This document shows positions 8,353-16,574 of a DNA stretch of 64,000 nt, piece after piece. The notes beneath the pieces were generated by a model. It made no database searches and was not told the origin of the DNA. It worked only from the letters and a program-made list of their open reading frames with translations. A program made the translations under genes and the position numbers. The stretch spans positions 62,001 through 126,000 of the forward strand of contig NZ_JAQMHX010000010.1 of NCBI RefSeq assembly GCF_028331445.1, given 5' to 3'. The stretch comes from Candidatus Phyllobacterium onerii (GTDB taxonomy: Bacteria; Pseudomonadota; Alphaproteobacteria; Rhizobiales; Rhizobiaceae). Each line of letters begins with the position of its first letter. Position 1 is the stretch's first letter.

Positions 8353-9298
8353 TGATGGTTTCCGTTCTGCTGTCGGAGAGGGATTGAAGGTTGTTGCGCA
8401 AGAAAGTCTCAACCGCTTGCCGATGAGGCAGCGCCGCCTGCGCACCGAAATCCAGCGTAGCAAGCGCGGCGGCTGCATTGGCAAACGTGAGAGCGTCCCG
8501 TGGGTTGTCATTGGCCCAACGGCTTGCAAGGTAGGCTCCGGCAAAGCAGTCGCCCGCGCCTGTTGTATCAACGGGATCGACCTTGAAGCCCGAGACCTCA
8601 ATCAGGTCTTTGCCCGAAACTCTGCGACATCCTGCAGCCCCCATGGTTACGATAATCTCTCCGTTTGGTCGTAGCAAATCGGTATTGAGCGTGCTGCCCA
8701 GGACTTCGGACGCCACATCAAAAGCCTCGCTGTTCAGGAATAGGGTATCGACGAGGCCAAGCATCCCGGCGAGATGTTCGGGTGCACGACGAATGTCCGG
8801 CGGCTCCAGATCGAGTGAGGTCCGGAGTTTATGCTGATTTGCCATTTCCAGCGCATGAAGGGTCAGGTTCGCATTGCCATAGGTCATGTGCACGTGCCGG
8901 ATGCCCCTGAGTGCGGCAGGCACAATATCGCTCGCCCGCGGCAGATAGGCATCGGTTTCAAGTCGGATCAGAGACTTCTCTCCTGATGGAGACAGCAGGA
9001 TTACACACATGAATGTCTTGCTACCGGGCCTTATAGCGATAAAACCTGTGTCGACGCCTTCAGCCGCAAGCTGCTTCAAAGCATCTTCGCCGGGGTGATC
9101 GTCGCCAACTGCGGCAAGCAGGCGAACCGGCCGCCCAAGTCTGGTCATTGCGACGGCAGCATTTGCGGCCATGCCTCCCGGCTTCTGGCCAAGATGCTTG
9201 CCTGCTACTTTCTGGTCGAAGCCCGGAATGACAGGAAGCGCGATGAATAAATCGACGTCGAGATCGCCGATGCACAATATATCCGGGGTATTTGTCAA
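8345..9298 (-). CDS. PfkB family carbohydrate kinase
   Basis: A 317-residue ribokinase-like protein. PfkB signature 1 lies near residue 38-52 (KPGGMAANAAVAMTRLG) and signature 2, with the catalytic Asp, near 245 (DTTGAGDCFAGAY). It would phosphorylate a sugar with ATP in the cytoplasm. The start overlaps the permease stop by 4 bp, and the end overlaps the eIF2B-like gene by 8 bp, so the three genes are tightly coupled. It is the second PfkB domain in the operon. The first is fused to a LacI DNA-binding domain, so this stand-alone copy is the better candidate for the bulk catabolic kinase. Confidence 0.88.
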   Translation of the reverse strand: MTNTPDILCIGDLDVDLFIALPVIPGFDQKVAGKHLGQKPGGMAANAAVAMTRLGRPVRLLAAVGDDHPGEDALKQLAAEGVDTGFIAIRPGSKTFMCVILLSPSGEKSLIRLETDAYLPRASDIVPAALRGIRHVHMTYGNANLTLHALEMANQHKLRTSLDLEPPDIRRAPEHLAGMLGLVDTLFLNSEAFDVASEVLGSTLNTDLLRPNGEIIVTMGAAGCRRVSGKDLIEVSGFKVDPVDTTGAGDCFAGAYLASRWANDNPRDALTFANAAAALATLDFGAQAALPHRQAVETFLRNNLQSLSDSRTETINA

Positions 9299-10272
9299 CG
9301 CTTAGCGCTCCAGATTTGGCGCCATCCACCGAATGATGCGACAGACGCGATCAGGAGTACACCGATTATACCGAGCTGCCATGCCGCAGAAATATTGGCG
9401 AGTTGCAGCCCGATCTGCAGCGTGGTGATGATGAGGATCGCCACCAGCGTACCGGGTATGCCGCCGGTTCCGCCGAAGATATGGGTTCCGCCGAGGACTG
9501 CGATCGTCACCGCGGCCAGCTCCATGCCCTTTCCGGCATCGGGCCTTGCGGCAAGAAACCAAGAAAGTGAAATAACGCTGCCGATCGCCGCCAAAACGCC
9601 GGAAAGGACGTAAAGTCCGATGCGGAGGCGAACGACATTCAAACCTGAGAGGTGGGCGGCGCGGTCATCATTGCCGCAGGCAACGATATGCCGGCCTATC
9701 GTGGTCCGCGTCAGCATGATATGCAAGACTAACGCAACCGGTATCAGAACGAACAGAAATGAATTAGGTATGGACAGCGTGTCGCCCTGTCCGAGCCAGC
9801 CAAACGTTTCCGGAAAATTACCGATGGGACGTCCCTCGGTGGTTGCGAGCGCAAGTCCGCCATAGGCGAACATCGTTGCGAGCGTCGCCATTAGCGAGGG
9901 AATGCGCAGGACGTTGATAAGCACGCCATTGATCAGGCCGAGCACGCCGCCTAGAAGGATGCCGATAGCGCAAGCTGGCCATACGCCAAGACCAGTCGTC
10001 ATAATCGCCCCAATACTGACCCCAACCAGCGAGACGATCGAACCGACGGAAAGATCAATACCAGGACCACCGGCAAGAATCACCAGCGTTTGACCAAGAC
10101 CGAGCAGGCCGAGGATCGGCACGTATTGCAAAAGATAGGGAATGGTACTCGCTTGCAGAAAATAAGGTGAAAGCAGGCTCACAGCAAGAATGGCAATAAT
10201 CCATAAGCCAATCAGCAGGAGAAGCCGAGCTCTGAGTGGGTCGCTTTGCAGGCGCATCAACAGTACGGACAT
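9295..10272 (-). CDS. ABC sugar transporter permease (RbsC-type)
   Basis: A 325-residue inner-membrane protein with about eight to ten hydrophobic segments, of the branched-chain/ribose permease family. The conserved cytoplasmic motif is seen in GGPGIDLSVGSIVSL near residue 70, and the C-terminal EAA-like region in AVTIAVLGGTHIFGGTGG. It pairs with the homologous permease just upstream (1 bp apart) to form the membrane channel. The operon also supplies a binding protein and a one-domain ATPase. Confidence 0.9.
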   Translation of the reverse strand: MSVLLMRLQSDPLRARLLLLIGLWIIAILAVSLLSPYFLQASTIPYLLQYVPILGLLGLGQTLVILAGGPGIDLSVGSIVSLVGVSIGAIMTTGLGVWPACAIGILLGGVLGLINGVLINVLRIPSLMATLATMFAYGGLALATTEGRPIGNFPETFGWLGQGDTLSIPNSFLFVLIPVALVLHIMLTRTTIGRHIVACGNDDRAAHLSGLNVVRLRIGLYVLSGVLAAIGSVISLSWFLAARPDAGKGMELAAVTIAVLGGTHIFGGTGGIPGTLVAILIITTLQIGLQLANISAAWQLGIIGVLLIASVASFGGWRQIWSAKR

Positions 10273-10273
10273 G

Positions 10274-11251
10274 TCAGACTCTTGGACTATTACGATTGCG
10301 GAGGGCGTCGGCTGTCAATACGACGATCAGAAGACTGCCAATAATCACCGTCTCCCACAGGGAAGAAACGCCGATAAGCACGAGGCCGTTCTGGATGATG
10401 CGAATGAAGATGACGCCGAGGAGTGTGCCGAGCAGGCTGCCTACACCGCCACGGATGCTGGTACCGCCCAGTATGGTCGCGGCGATGGCTTCTAGTGCTA
10501 CCGTGGTTCCGATATTGATTTCGACGTTGCGCAGCCGCGCCACGTAAAGCAGCGCTGCAAATCCGGCAAGAAAACCCAGCAGAGCATAGGTTGCAATTTT
10601 CGTGCGACCGACATTGATGCCGACAAGCTTGGCGGACGTTTCATTGCAGCCTATCGCGTAGACGTGACGCCCATAGGGCACTTTGCGCAGCAGAACCCAG
10701 CATGCGGTATAGACAACCAGGATGACCAGAGCCGAAGCCGGAATGATCAGGACAGTTCCATTGACGAGCGGTGACAACGTGCCAGGCAGGCCTGAAATCC
10801 AGGCGCCGCCGATAACGATGAACATGATCGCCGAAAAAATGTACATCGAACCAAGCGTGGCGATGATTGGCGGCACTTTGAGCTTCGTTGTCAGGAAACC
10901 GTTCCACATTCCAAGCAGCGTACCGGTCGTAAGTCCGATCGGTGCAACGATGAAAGAGGAGAGACCGGCCTGATATGATTTACCGATGACGATGGCGGTA
11001 ACGGCAAGAATTCCGCCGACACTGACATCGATGCCGCCCATGATGATCACTAACGTCATGCCAGCGCTTACAATGGCAAGTTCCAAGGCTGCGCGCAGAG
11101 TCTGGATCAGATTGATCGGGGTAAGAAAATACGGCGACGCGAAGCTAAAGCCTGCGCCGACAATCAAAATGGCAATGAAAAGATATAGCTCTCGCGTGGC
11201 CGTAGGCGAACTCAGGCGTAAAGTTGGACGTGTGTCGGCGGCGATGGACAT
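10274..11251 (-). CDS. ABC sugar transporter permease (RbsC-type)
   Basis: A 325-residue inner-membrane permease, paralogous to the next gene. The typical motif IIMGGIDVSVGGILAV occurs near residue 70, and LEAIAATILGGTSIRGGVGS near 260. The two permeases have the same length but differ in sequence, so they probably form a heterodimer. The gene follows the binding-protein gene after a 64-bp gap that holds a 13-bp-stem hairpin. Confidence 0.9.
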   Translation of the reverse strand: MSIAADTRPTLRLSSPTATRELYLFIAILIVGAGFSFASPYFLTPINLIQTLRAALELAIVSAGMTLVIIMGGIDVSVGGILAVTAIVIGKSYQAGLSSFIVAPIGLTTGTLLGMWNGFLTTKLKVPPIIATLGSMYIFSAIMFIVIGGAWISGLPGTLSPLVNGTVLIIPASALVILVVYTACWVLLRKVPYGRHVYAIGCNETSAKLVGINVGRTKIATYALLGFLAGFAALLYVARLRNVEINIGTTVALEAIAATILGGTSIRGGVGSLLGTLLGVIFIRIIQNGLVLIGVSSLWETVIIGSLLIVVLTADALRNRNSPRV

Positions 11252-11268
11252 CAGTTACACTTTCAATG

Positions 11269-11299
11269 CGAGGGAAGCCGCCGATCGCGGCTTCCCTCG
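11269..11299 (-). terminator. strong intercistronic hairpin after binding-protein gene
   Basis: Perfect 13-bp stem CGAGGGAAGCCGC with loop CGATC, 17 bp beyond the binding-protein stop and 18 bp before the permease start. No U-tract follows on either strand. It is more likely a 3' stability element or partial attenuator giving excess binding protein than a full terminator. Confidence 0.7.
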
Positions 11300-11315
11300 T
11301 TAACGAGAATACTGG

Positions 11316-12299
11316 TCAGAAATTGAACTGGCCAATATTGTCCTTGGTGAAGACCATTGGAGCGCCCAATAGGAGGATGCTCTGGTCCGGCAGCCATTGA
11401 ATTTTGGCATCAAGCCCGTCAACTTTCGGTGCCGCCTCGAATTTCTTGCCTTCCGCAACTTCCTTACCAGCCCAGACCGTGAGGTAACCAAGGTCTGACG
11501 GGTTCCAAAGGACCGAATACGTCATCGCACCGCTCATGACATAATCCTTGACGGTATTCGGCGAGCAGAAGCCTGTCGTGACGATCGATCCGATCCGACC
11601 TGCAGCTTCGACGGCCTGACCGATGCCTGGACAGGTCGTCGACGCGATGCCGATAATCCCCTTCAGATCGGGATTGCGTGTCATTGCGTCAGTTGCGAAT
11701 TGGAACGCACGGGCAGCCGTCCCGTCGGTATGGTCGACGGAGACGATTTTCAGGTCTGGATAGGTCGACTTGGCCCGCTCTTGAATGGCAGCAATCCAGT
11801 TGTTGAGGCTGGCAATTGTCGGAGCGTCGGAGATAACAGCAATCTTACCCTCCTTGCCAACGCGCGCCACCATTTCATCAAGGATCTTATAGCCCAGATC
11901 CTTGTCCATGGCCTGCGCCACATAGAAAGCCCGCTTGCTGCCAGCCGCATCGGCGTCGGACGTGATCACATGCACACCCTTTTCGGTGGCGCGTGCAATT
12001 GCCGGCTTCAAAGTTTCAACATCGACCGGCGAGACCGCGACGACGTCAAAACCCTGATTGACGAAGCTTTCGAAGATGCGCAGTTGATCGGCGGCGTTGG
12101 TCGCCGTCGGTCCCTGCTGCACATAGGTGACGCCGAACTTGTCGGCTGCAGCCTTGGCTCCGGTCTCCATAGCAACATAATAGGGGATGCCCTGGATTTG
12201 TGGAACGAAGGCAACCCGGACATCCTTGGCGTACGCCGCGCCATTAAGTGCAGTTGTAGCCAACAAGCCGATTGCTGCGAATTTCAGAAGAGTTCTCAT
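11316..12299 (-). CDS. sugar ABC transporter periplasmic binding protein (RbsB/LsrB-type)
   Basis: A 327-residue protein with a clear Sec signal peptide (MRTLLKFAAIGLLATTALNG, cleavage near AYA). It then has a periplasmic-binding-protein type I fold (VRVAFVPQIQGIPYYVAME, FVNQGFDVVAVSPVD, IASTTCPGIGQAVEAAG). It resembles the ribose, rhamnose and autoinducer-2 binding group. It delivers the sugar to the two permeases encoded downstream. The ligand cannot be assigned from sequence. It is third in the operon, after the fusion kinase and the ATPase. Confidence 0.88.
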   Translation of the reverse strand: MRTLLKFAAIGLLATTALNGAAYAKDVRVAFVPQIQGIPYYVAMETGAKAAADKFGVTYVQQGPTATNAADQLRIFESFVNQGFDVVAVSPVDVETLKPAIARATEKGVHVITSDADAAGSKRAFYVAQAMDKDLGYKILDEMVARVGKEGKIAVISDAPTIASLNNWIAAIQERAKSTYPDLKIVSVDHTDGTAARAFQFATDAMTRNPDLKGIIGIASTTCPGIGQAVEAAGRIGSIVTTGFCSPNTVKDYVMSGAMTYSVLWNPSDLGYLTVWAGKEVAEGKKFEAAPKVDGLDAKIQWLPDQSILLLGAPMVFTKDNIGQFNF

Positions 12300-12354
12300 T
12301 GAAGTTGTTCCCTTTTGCTTTTGGTTTTAAACAGACTGGTGTTTGAACTGCGCA

Positions 12355-13104
12355 CTAGGAGGCAGCGCGAACCTCATGAGCCCCAGTTATAAGGCCGATG
12401 ATTTCTTGGGGTGTGGTCCTGCGTGTCTCGCGTACCGCGATGCAGCGGCCATGCCGCATGACGGAAATTCTGTCGGACACTTCAAAAACATCTTGGATAT
12501 TGTGGGAGATGAGCACCACAGATTTGCCCTGTTCGCGCAGACGGATAACGAAATCCAGCACCTTGCGCACCTCGGCAACTGCCAGCGCGGCCGTTGGCTC
12601 ATCCATGATTATCATGCGTGCGTCCATATTGAGGGCCCTGGCAATGGCCACACCCTGACGCTGGCCACCCGACATAGATTCCACCCAACTGTCGATACTC
12701 GGAACATGCACGTCCAGCTGCTTGAGCAATTCCTCAGTACGCTTGCGCATCGCAGGCAAATCAAGAAAGGGTATGCCTAAGCGCGGGCGCTTTATCTCGC
12801 GTCCAAGGAAAATATTGTCGACGACGGTCATTTTCCCGGCGAGGGCCAATTCTTGGTAGATGGTGGCAATTCCGTTTTGCCAGGCATCTTGCGGCGAGCG
12901 GAAATGCATTACTTTGCCGAGCATGGTGATCTCACCCTCGTCGGGGAAATGCGCTCCCGACATGGTTTTGATCAATGTCGACTTGCCGGCGCCATTGTCT
13001 CCAACTAGGGCCATGACTTCCGAATCGGCGACATGGAAATCAACATGGTCGAGAGCGACGAGCCCTCCAAATCGTTTGACGATGCCGGACAGCTTGAAAA
13101 CCAT
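12355..13104 (-). CDS. sugar ABC transporter ATP-binding protein, single domain
   Basis: A 249-residue ATPase with Walker A GDNGAGKSTLIK near residue 36, signature MSGGQRQGVAIARAL near 145 and Walker B MIIMDEPTAAL near 165. Ribose-type importers usually carry a duplicated about 500-residue ATPase (RbsA). This is a single domain, as in the fructose importer FrcA of rhizobia, so it must act as a homodimer. It lies 45 bp after the LacI-PfkB fusion gene and 55 bp before the binding-protein gene. Confidence 0.9.
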   Translation of the reverse strand: MVFKLSGIVKRFGGLVALDHVDFHVADSEVMALVGDNGAGKSTLIKTMSGAHFPDEGEITMLGKVMHFRSPQDAWQNGIATIYQELALAGKMTVVDNIFLGREIKRPRLGIPFLDLPAMRKRTEELLKQLDVHVPSIDSWVESMSGGQRQGVAIARALNMDARMIIMDEPTAALAVAEVRKVLDFVIRLREQGKSVVLISHNIQDVFEVSDRISVMRHGRCIAVRETRRTTPQEIIGLITGAHEVRAAS

Positions 13105-13149
13105 ATCAACTTTCCTTTTGCGCCTTTAGGAAATCGCTTGGACTGTAAA

Positions 13150-14340
13150 TCATGCAGAGACCTTGAGATTTGACTCCGACAATGCAGACTGAAGCTCCCC
13201 GTACGTTGAAACGAGCCCCTGAGCTCCTTCCGCGGTCGTTGTCAAACTTGCCGCAATCGCAGCGTATTGGGCCGACCTTACAAGTGAAGCGCCGTGTAGC
13301 CATTGACTGAGGAACACCCCGGCGAAGCTGTCTCCAGCGCCAGTCGCATCCACCATGTTGACCGAAAGCGCGGGGACTTCAATCACTTGGGACGAGCCCT
13401 TTGCGAATACGGCCGCGCCAAGCTCACCGAGCGTCAGCACGACCGTGCCCCGCTTATCTAAATTCGCCAGTATTTCCCTCGTTTGTTGCAGCATGGATGC
13501 AAGCGGCGTTCTGATCTCGAAGATTTCACGCAACATCACATCATTGATGAAGGTCAGATCGATGCGGGATACAAGCTCTTTGAAGGATGCAGGCGTGCGA
13601 ACGTTTTGCGGAAGGCCGGTCGAATGGAGACTGACATACCATCCAGCTTCGTGAAAACGATCAATGGAACCGATCATCCGCTCGTAATGATAACCCTCGA
13701 CGTGGAGGCAAGCGGTGCGCGGTTCTGGCTTCACAGGCAGATTGGCCGTGAGATCGATTTCGCTGAGTTCAAACGGTTCATTAATGATTGTGCGGCTGCC
13801 ATTCGCCTCGATAATGACAATCGCGCGTGAAAGCCGATTGTTAAACGGTCGGCGAATTGGCAAGGCATGTACTCCGCGACGCGAAAGCTCGGCCAATGCC
13901 CAGTCACTGTCCGGGTCATCTCCAACCGCAGTCGCTAATTGGACATCGAGACCATATGGGTTGCCCACTCCAGCGGCCGCTACGGCAACATTTGCAGCAG
14001 GACCGCCCAAGGCCTTCTCTATATGTTGCGCGGTAATACGATCGTCGCGATGCGGCAGCACATCGACGCGGCAGAGATAGTCCACACTGATGTAACCCGT
14101 TACCAGAAGACGGGGCAAAGACGAGACATTTTCCAAATTTGGGTCGGACGCCAATCCGGGCAGTGATCTGGCGATTGCGCTGGGGCGATAAGTCAGTTCC
14201 GCAATTGCTTTGGCTATGCGCGCTTCAGTATCGCTACGGACAACGGCTGTTCGATTGATATAATTTGATACTGTGCCGATCGAAACCCCGGCACACTTGG
14301 CAACATCAGCAATTGTTGGGCGTCTGCGGGGGGCCATCAT
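13150..14340 (-). CDS. LacI-type HTH fused to PfkB sugar kinase
   Basis: A 396-residue chimera. Residues about 8-60 are a LacI-family DNA-binding domain with hinge region (PTIADVAKCAGVSIGTVSNY, then YRPSAIARSL). From about 75 to 390 it is a complete PfkB kinase with signature 1 (ALGGPAANVAVAAAGVG, near 110) and signature 2 (DATGAGDSFAGVF, near 330) and the catalytic Asp present. No periplasmic-binding-like sensor domain is found. It heads the sugar operon, and a perfect LacI-style palindrome lies 12 bp before its start codon. The simplest reading is a repressor whose effector domain is a sugar kinase that senses, and perhaps phosphorylates, the imported sugar. Two adjacent ATG codons (14340, 14337) are possible starts. 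Confidence 0.85.
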   Translation of the reverse strand: MMAPRRRPTIADVAKCAGVSIGTVSNYINRTAVVRSDTEARIAKAIAELTYRPSAIARSLPGLASDPNLENVSSLPRLLVTGYISVDYLCRVDVLPHRDDRITAQHIEKALGGPAANVAVAAAGVGNPYGLDVQLATAVGDDPDSDWALAELSRRGVHALPIRRPFNNRLSRAIVIIEANGSRTIINEPFELSEIDLTANLPVKPEPRTACLHVEGYHYERMIGSIDRFHEAGWYVSLHSTGLPQNVRTPASFKELVSRIDLTFINDVMLREIFEIRTPLASMLQQTREILANLDKRGTVVLTLGELGAAVFAKGSSQVIEVPALSVNMVDATGAGDSFAGVFLSQWLHGASLVRSAQYAAIAASLTTTAEGAQGLVSTYGELQSALSESNLKVSA

Positions 14341-14351
14341 TCCCTACTCGA

Positions 14352-14365
14352 TTGAAGCGCTTCAA
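14352..14365. promoter_or_regulatory. perfect LacI-type operator upstream of fusion gene
   Basis: TTGAAGCGCTTCAA, a 14-bp perfect palindrome with the central CG typical of LacI-family operators. It lies 12 bp upstream of the fusion gene's first ATG, so a bound repressor would block transcription or initiation of the whole operon. Confidence 0.65.
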
Positions 14366-14463
14366 AAACTTGAGACGAAACCGCACGAATGTCAATCTTT
14401 TTGTAAGATTTTCTAGGAAATGTTGATCCGGGTTTACGCAAAACGGCTCCTCAAACTTGGAGT

Positions 14464-14480
14464 ATTGAAATTCTTTCAAT
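14464..14480. promoter_or_regulatory. second inverted repeat upstream of sugar operon
   Basis: ATTGAAA and TTTCAAT flank a TTC centre, 7-bp perfect arms. It shares TTGAA/TTCAA ends with the operator at 14352-14365 but has a different centre, about 114 bp away. It could be an auxiliary operator for looping or a chance repeat. Confidence 0.35.
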
Positions 14481-15479
14481 TCCGGGGTCGATAGAAATAT
14501 GGGATTGCGGAGCCAATAGATGGTGGAGGACCAGTGCCGGAACTTGCGTTCGGCTGATGATCCGACTGAGACCTAAGTTTCGCTACATACGGATGCGGAG
14601 ACGGAAATGTCGAGAAGAGATCGATTCGCGCTCATGACGCAGGCCTTTACGGATATCGATGACGACGAGTAACCACCAAAAGCTCTGTCAGATCCCGACG
14701 CATTAGCCGCCTACACCTTCAGCTAAGGCGACCGACCGCTTTTTAGGATATCGCCAGGGCGGCCCGAGCGGCAGTAATGAAGGCGCAAAGCAGCTGTCGG
14801 ACCTTCGGCCTTTTTCATTCCTTTTTTGCCAAATCAAGTATTCATTCAACGAGAGAGGGATAGCTAACGGGTCTGCAGTCCACACTCTGTTCGAGAAGTA
14901 CTTTAGAATAGACGAGACAAAACAGGCTTTTAATCGGGATGTAGACCTTTACGCTACAACCGAAAACGCCTGAAATTCGCCTATTATCGGCATTTTCAAA
15001 GGAACTGTTACTGATAACCTCCGATGTTGTGGCGTATGGATCGCGCCAACGCTTGTCAAACGCTATTGATGGTCTGCTTCCATATCGTTGCGAAACCAAT
15101 CGCCTGAAGGGGGGAACTCTTGGAGCATAGGTCCGTTTCTCATTGGCGCCGCAGTGGACAGTAGCTCGCGGCCCGCATATCTTCCAAAGGGAGGCCGCGA
15201 TCCAGGTGACCGAATGACGAGCGCCCAGTTCCGAAGAAACGCTTGAGCAGGCAGCCCAGCTGATGGCGGGCTCGACACCGGTGTATTCGCCGGTGGGGCA
15301 AGACTTCATCGGAATGATTACCGACCAGTATATCGCGGTACGCGCCCTGGCCGAGGGCAAAGGGCCCGGAAGGTGAGCGATAGCATGTCCTATGACGTCA
15401 GATATTGCTTCTCAGATCAGCGATCGACACTGCCCATCGTCGGCGGCGCGGACACGCAGGTGATCGGGCTCGGGCGATC
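14481..15479. other. decayed intergenic region with one repeat copy
   Basis: About 1 kb with no intact gene. It holds repeat copy R1 (listed separately). It also holds a plus-strand scrap at 15218-15376 ending QYIAVRALAEGKGPGR, which reads as the tail of a protein I cannot place. Nothing else is recognisable. Confidence 0.5.
14830..15010. repeat. dispersed repeat copy R1
   Basis: About 170 bp, similar along its length to 46161-46330 in the same orientation. Shared blocks include TTTGCCAAATCA at the left, AACGAGAG, CTGCAGTCC/TTGCAGTCCC, ACAGGCTT, GCTACAA and TTCGCCTATTATCGGCATTT at the right. The copies have diverged by substitutions and small gaps. No coding function is visible; it is probably the residue of a mobile element. 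Confidence 0.6.
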
Positions 15480-15575
15480 GGCGCGGCACATCTCTTCCAG
15501 GAACACGGCGCGCTCGACAAGTTCGCCGACCTCGCGATCCGATGGTTCCTGCAGCACTTCGCTTCACGGAACTGA
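15480..15575 (+). pseudogene. dienelactone hydrolase-like C-terminal remnant
   Basis: Frame ending at TGA 15573 reads AAHLFQEHGALDKFADLA, then IRWFLQHFASRN. This matches the catalytic-His helix and last helix of dienelactone-hydrolase-type alpha/beta hydrolases, often found C-terminal to a phosphoribosyltransferase domain. Upstream the frame loses similarity at once. It is a tail fragment only. Confidence 0.4.
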
Positions 15576-15603
15576 CGCGGCAGCAGTGATGAAAGGAGAG
15601 ACC

Positions 15604-16061
15604 GTGGCTGTCAAGATCATTCAATTCCTCGCCATCGTCATCTCGGCGCTTGCGCTCATACCGGCGGGGGCACATCTCGCCGCCTTGCCCAACAAGATCG
15701 CGTTGCCACAGGCCGATTACTTCACCGTCCAAGGCATCTATTATGGATGGCCATTCTTAGACTGCTGTGGCCTGCCGGGCTTATCTTAAACGGTTTGCTG
15801 GCGATCCTGGCACGCTCGCAAAGTGCGCCATTCTGGTTCGTATTTCTCGCCGCACTCTGTTTCGCGCTCATGCTCGCGATCTTCTATCTTTGGACGCAAC
15901 CCGCCAACCGGGTCACGCAGAACTGGACGACGGTTCCCGCGAATAGGGAGGCGCTCAGGCAGCAATGGGAATGCTCCCGCGCAGCCAATACGGCGATTGC
16001 ATTTGCAGCGCTTTGTCTTGCGACGATGTCTGCGCTCTCATGGCGGCCGAACGGTTCGTAG
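15604..16061 (+). pseudogene. DUF1772-like membrane protein split by a frameshift
   Basis: The first part (GTG 15604, after a GGAGAG site) gives a membrane-protein start, VKIIQFLAIVISALALIPAG. It is in frame to about 15746, where the reading passes into the +1 frame, continuing AILRLLWPAGLILNGLLAIL and ending SALSWRPNGS at 16061. Joined, they give about 151 residues with four hydrophobic segments and the DUF1772-type FYLWTQPAN and NREALRQQWE motifs. Loss of one G in the GGATGGCC stretch explains it. Both halves are otherwise well preserved, so the frameshift is recent or a sequencing error. Confidence 0.65.
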
Positions 16062-16574
16062 ATTCTCAGGATATCGCGCGCAAAAGCCGAGTTCCGGATG
16101 TGATCATATGGGTCATCGACTCGTTATATCGCCGGTGAACGCGGTAGCATATACTGTCGGCGCGGCCGTACAGCGCACGACGAGGCGCCAGAGGCCTTCC
16201 TCGACATGCTGAAGTTGTGGCGACCAGGCGATGGCAGACGAACCGCGGGTGCCCTCTTTGTTGCTTTGCTCTTAAATAGGGTCTTCTCTATTCGGCGTGT
16301 TGAAGTCAAGCGTTGTCACGCTTCCGGCTTCTTCTTTGGCGGCTGACGTCGTTCACGGGGCGTCGCTTCTCTTCGGGATCGGCTCTTGGCCGTCCCAGCA
16401 TGGATCATAAGAAGGAAGGGGCTCAATCTTCTTCGCGTCCTGGTCGCAATGCGCGATCGGCACAAGACCCCAAAGCGAACTCACCTCATCCAGGAATCCG
16501 CGGACAATTCGATAGGGAACCAATTGGCCGCGCAACGGTTTGCGCCATGAGGAGGCTCACCAAAGGAACAGCTC
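16062..16574. other. intergenic stretch, no recognisable gene
   Basis: Contains only short frames without family character. The last 30 bp carry AAAGGAACAGCTC just before the thiamine-diphosphate enzyme start, its ribosome binding site. Confidence 0.5.

Noticed and set aside
14830-15010. Complete insertion sequence
   Set aside because: No transposase frame and no terminal inverted repeats found around either repeat copy.
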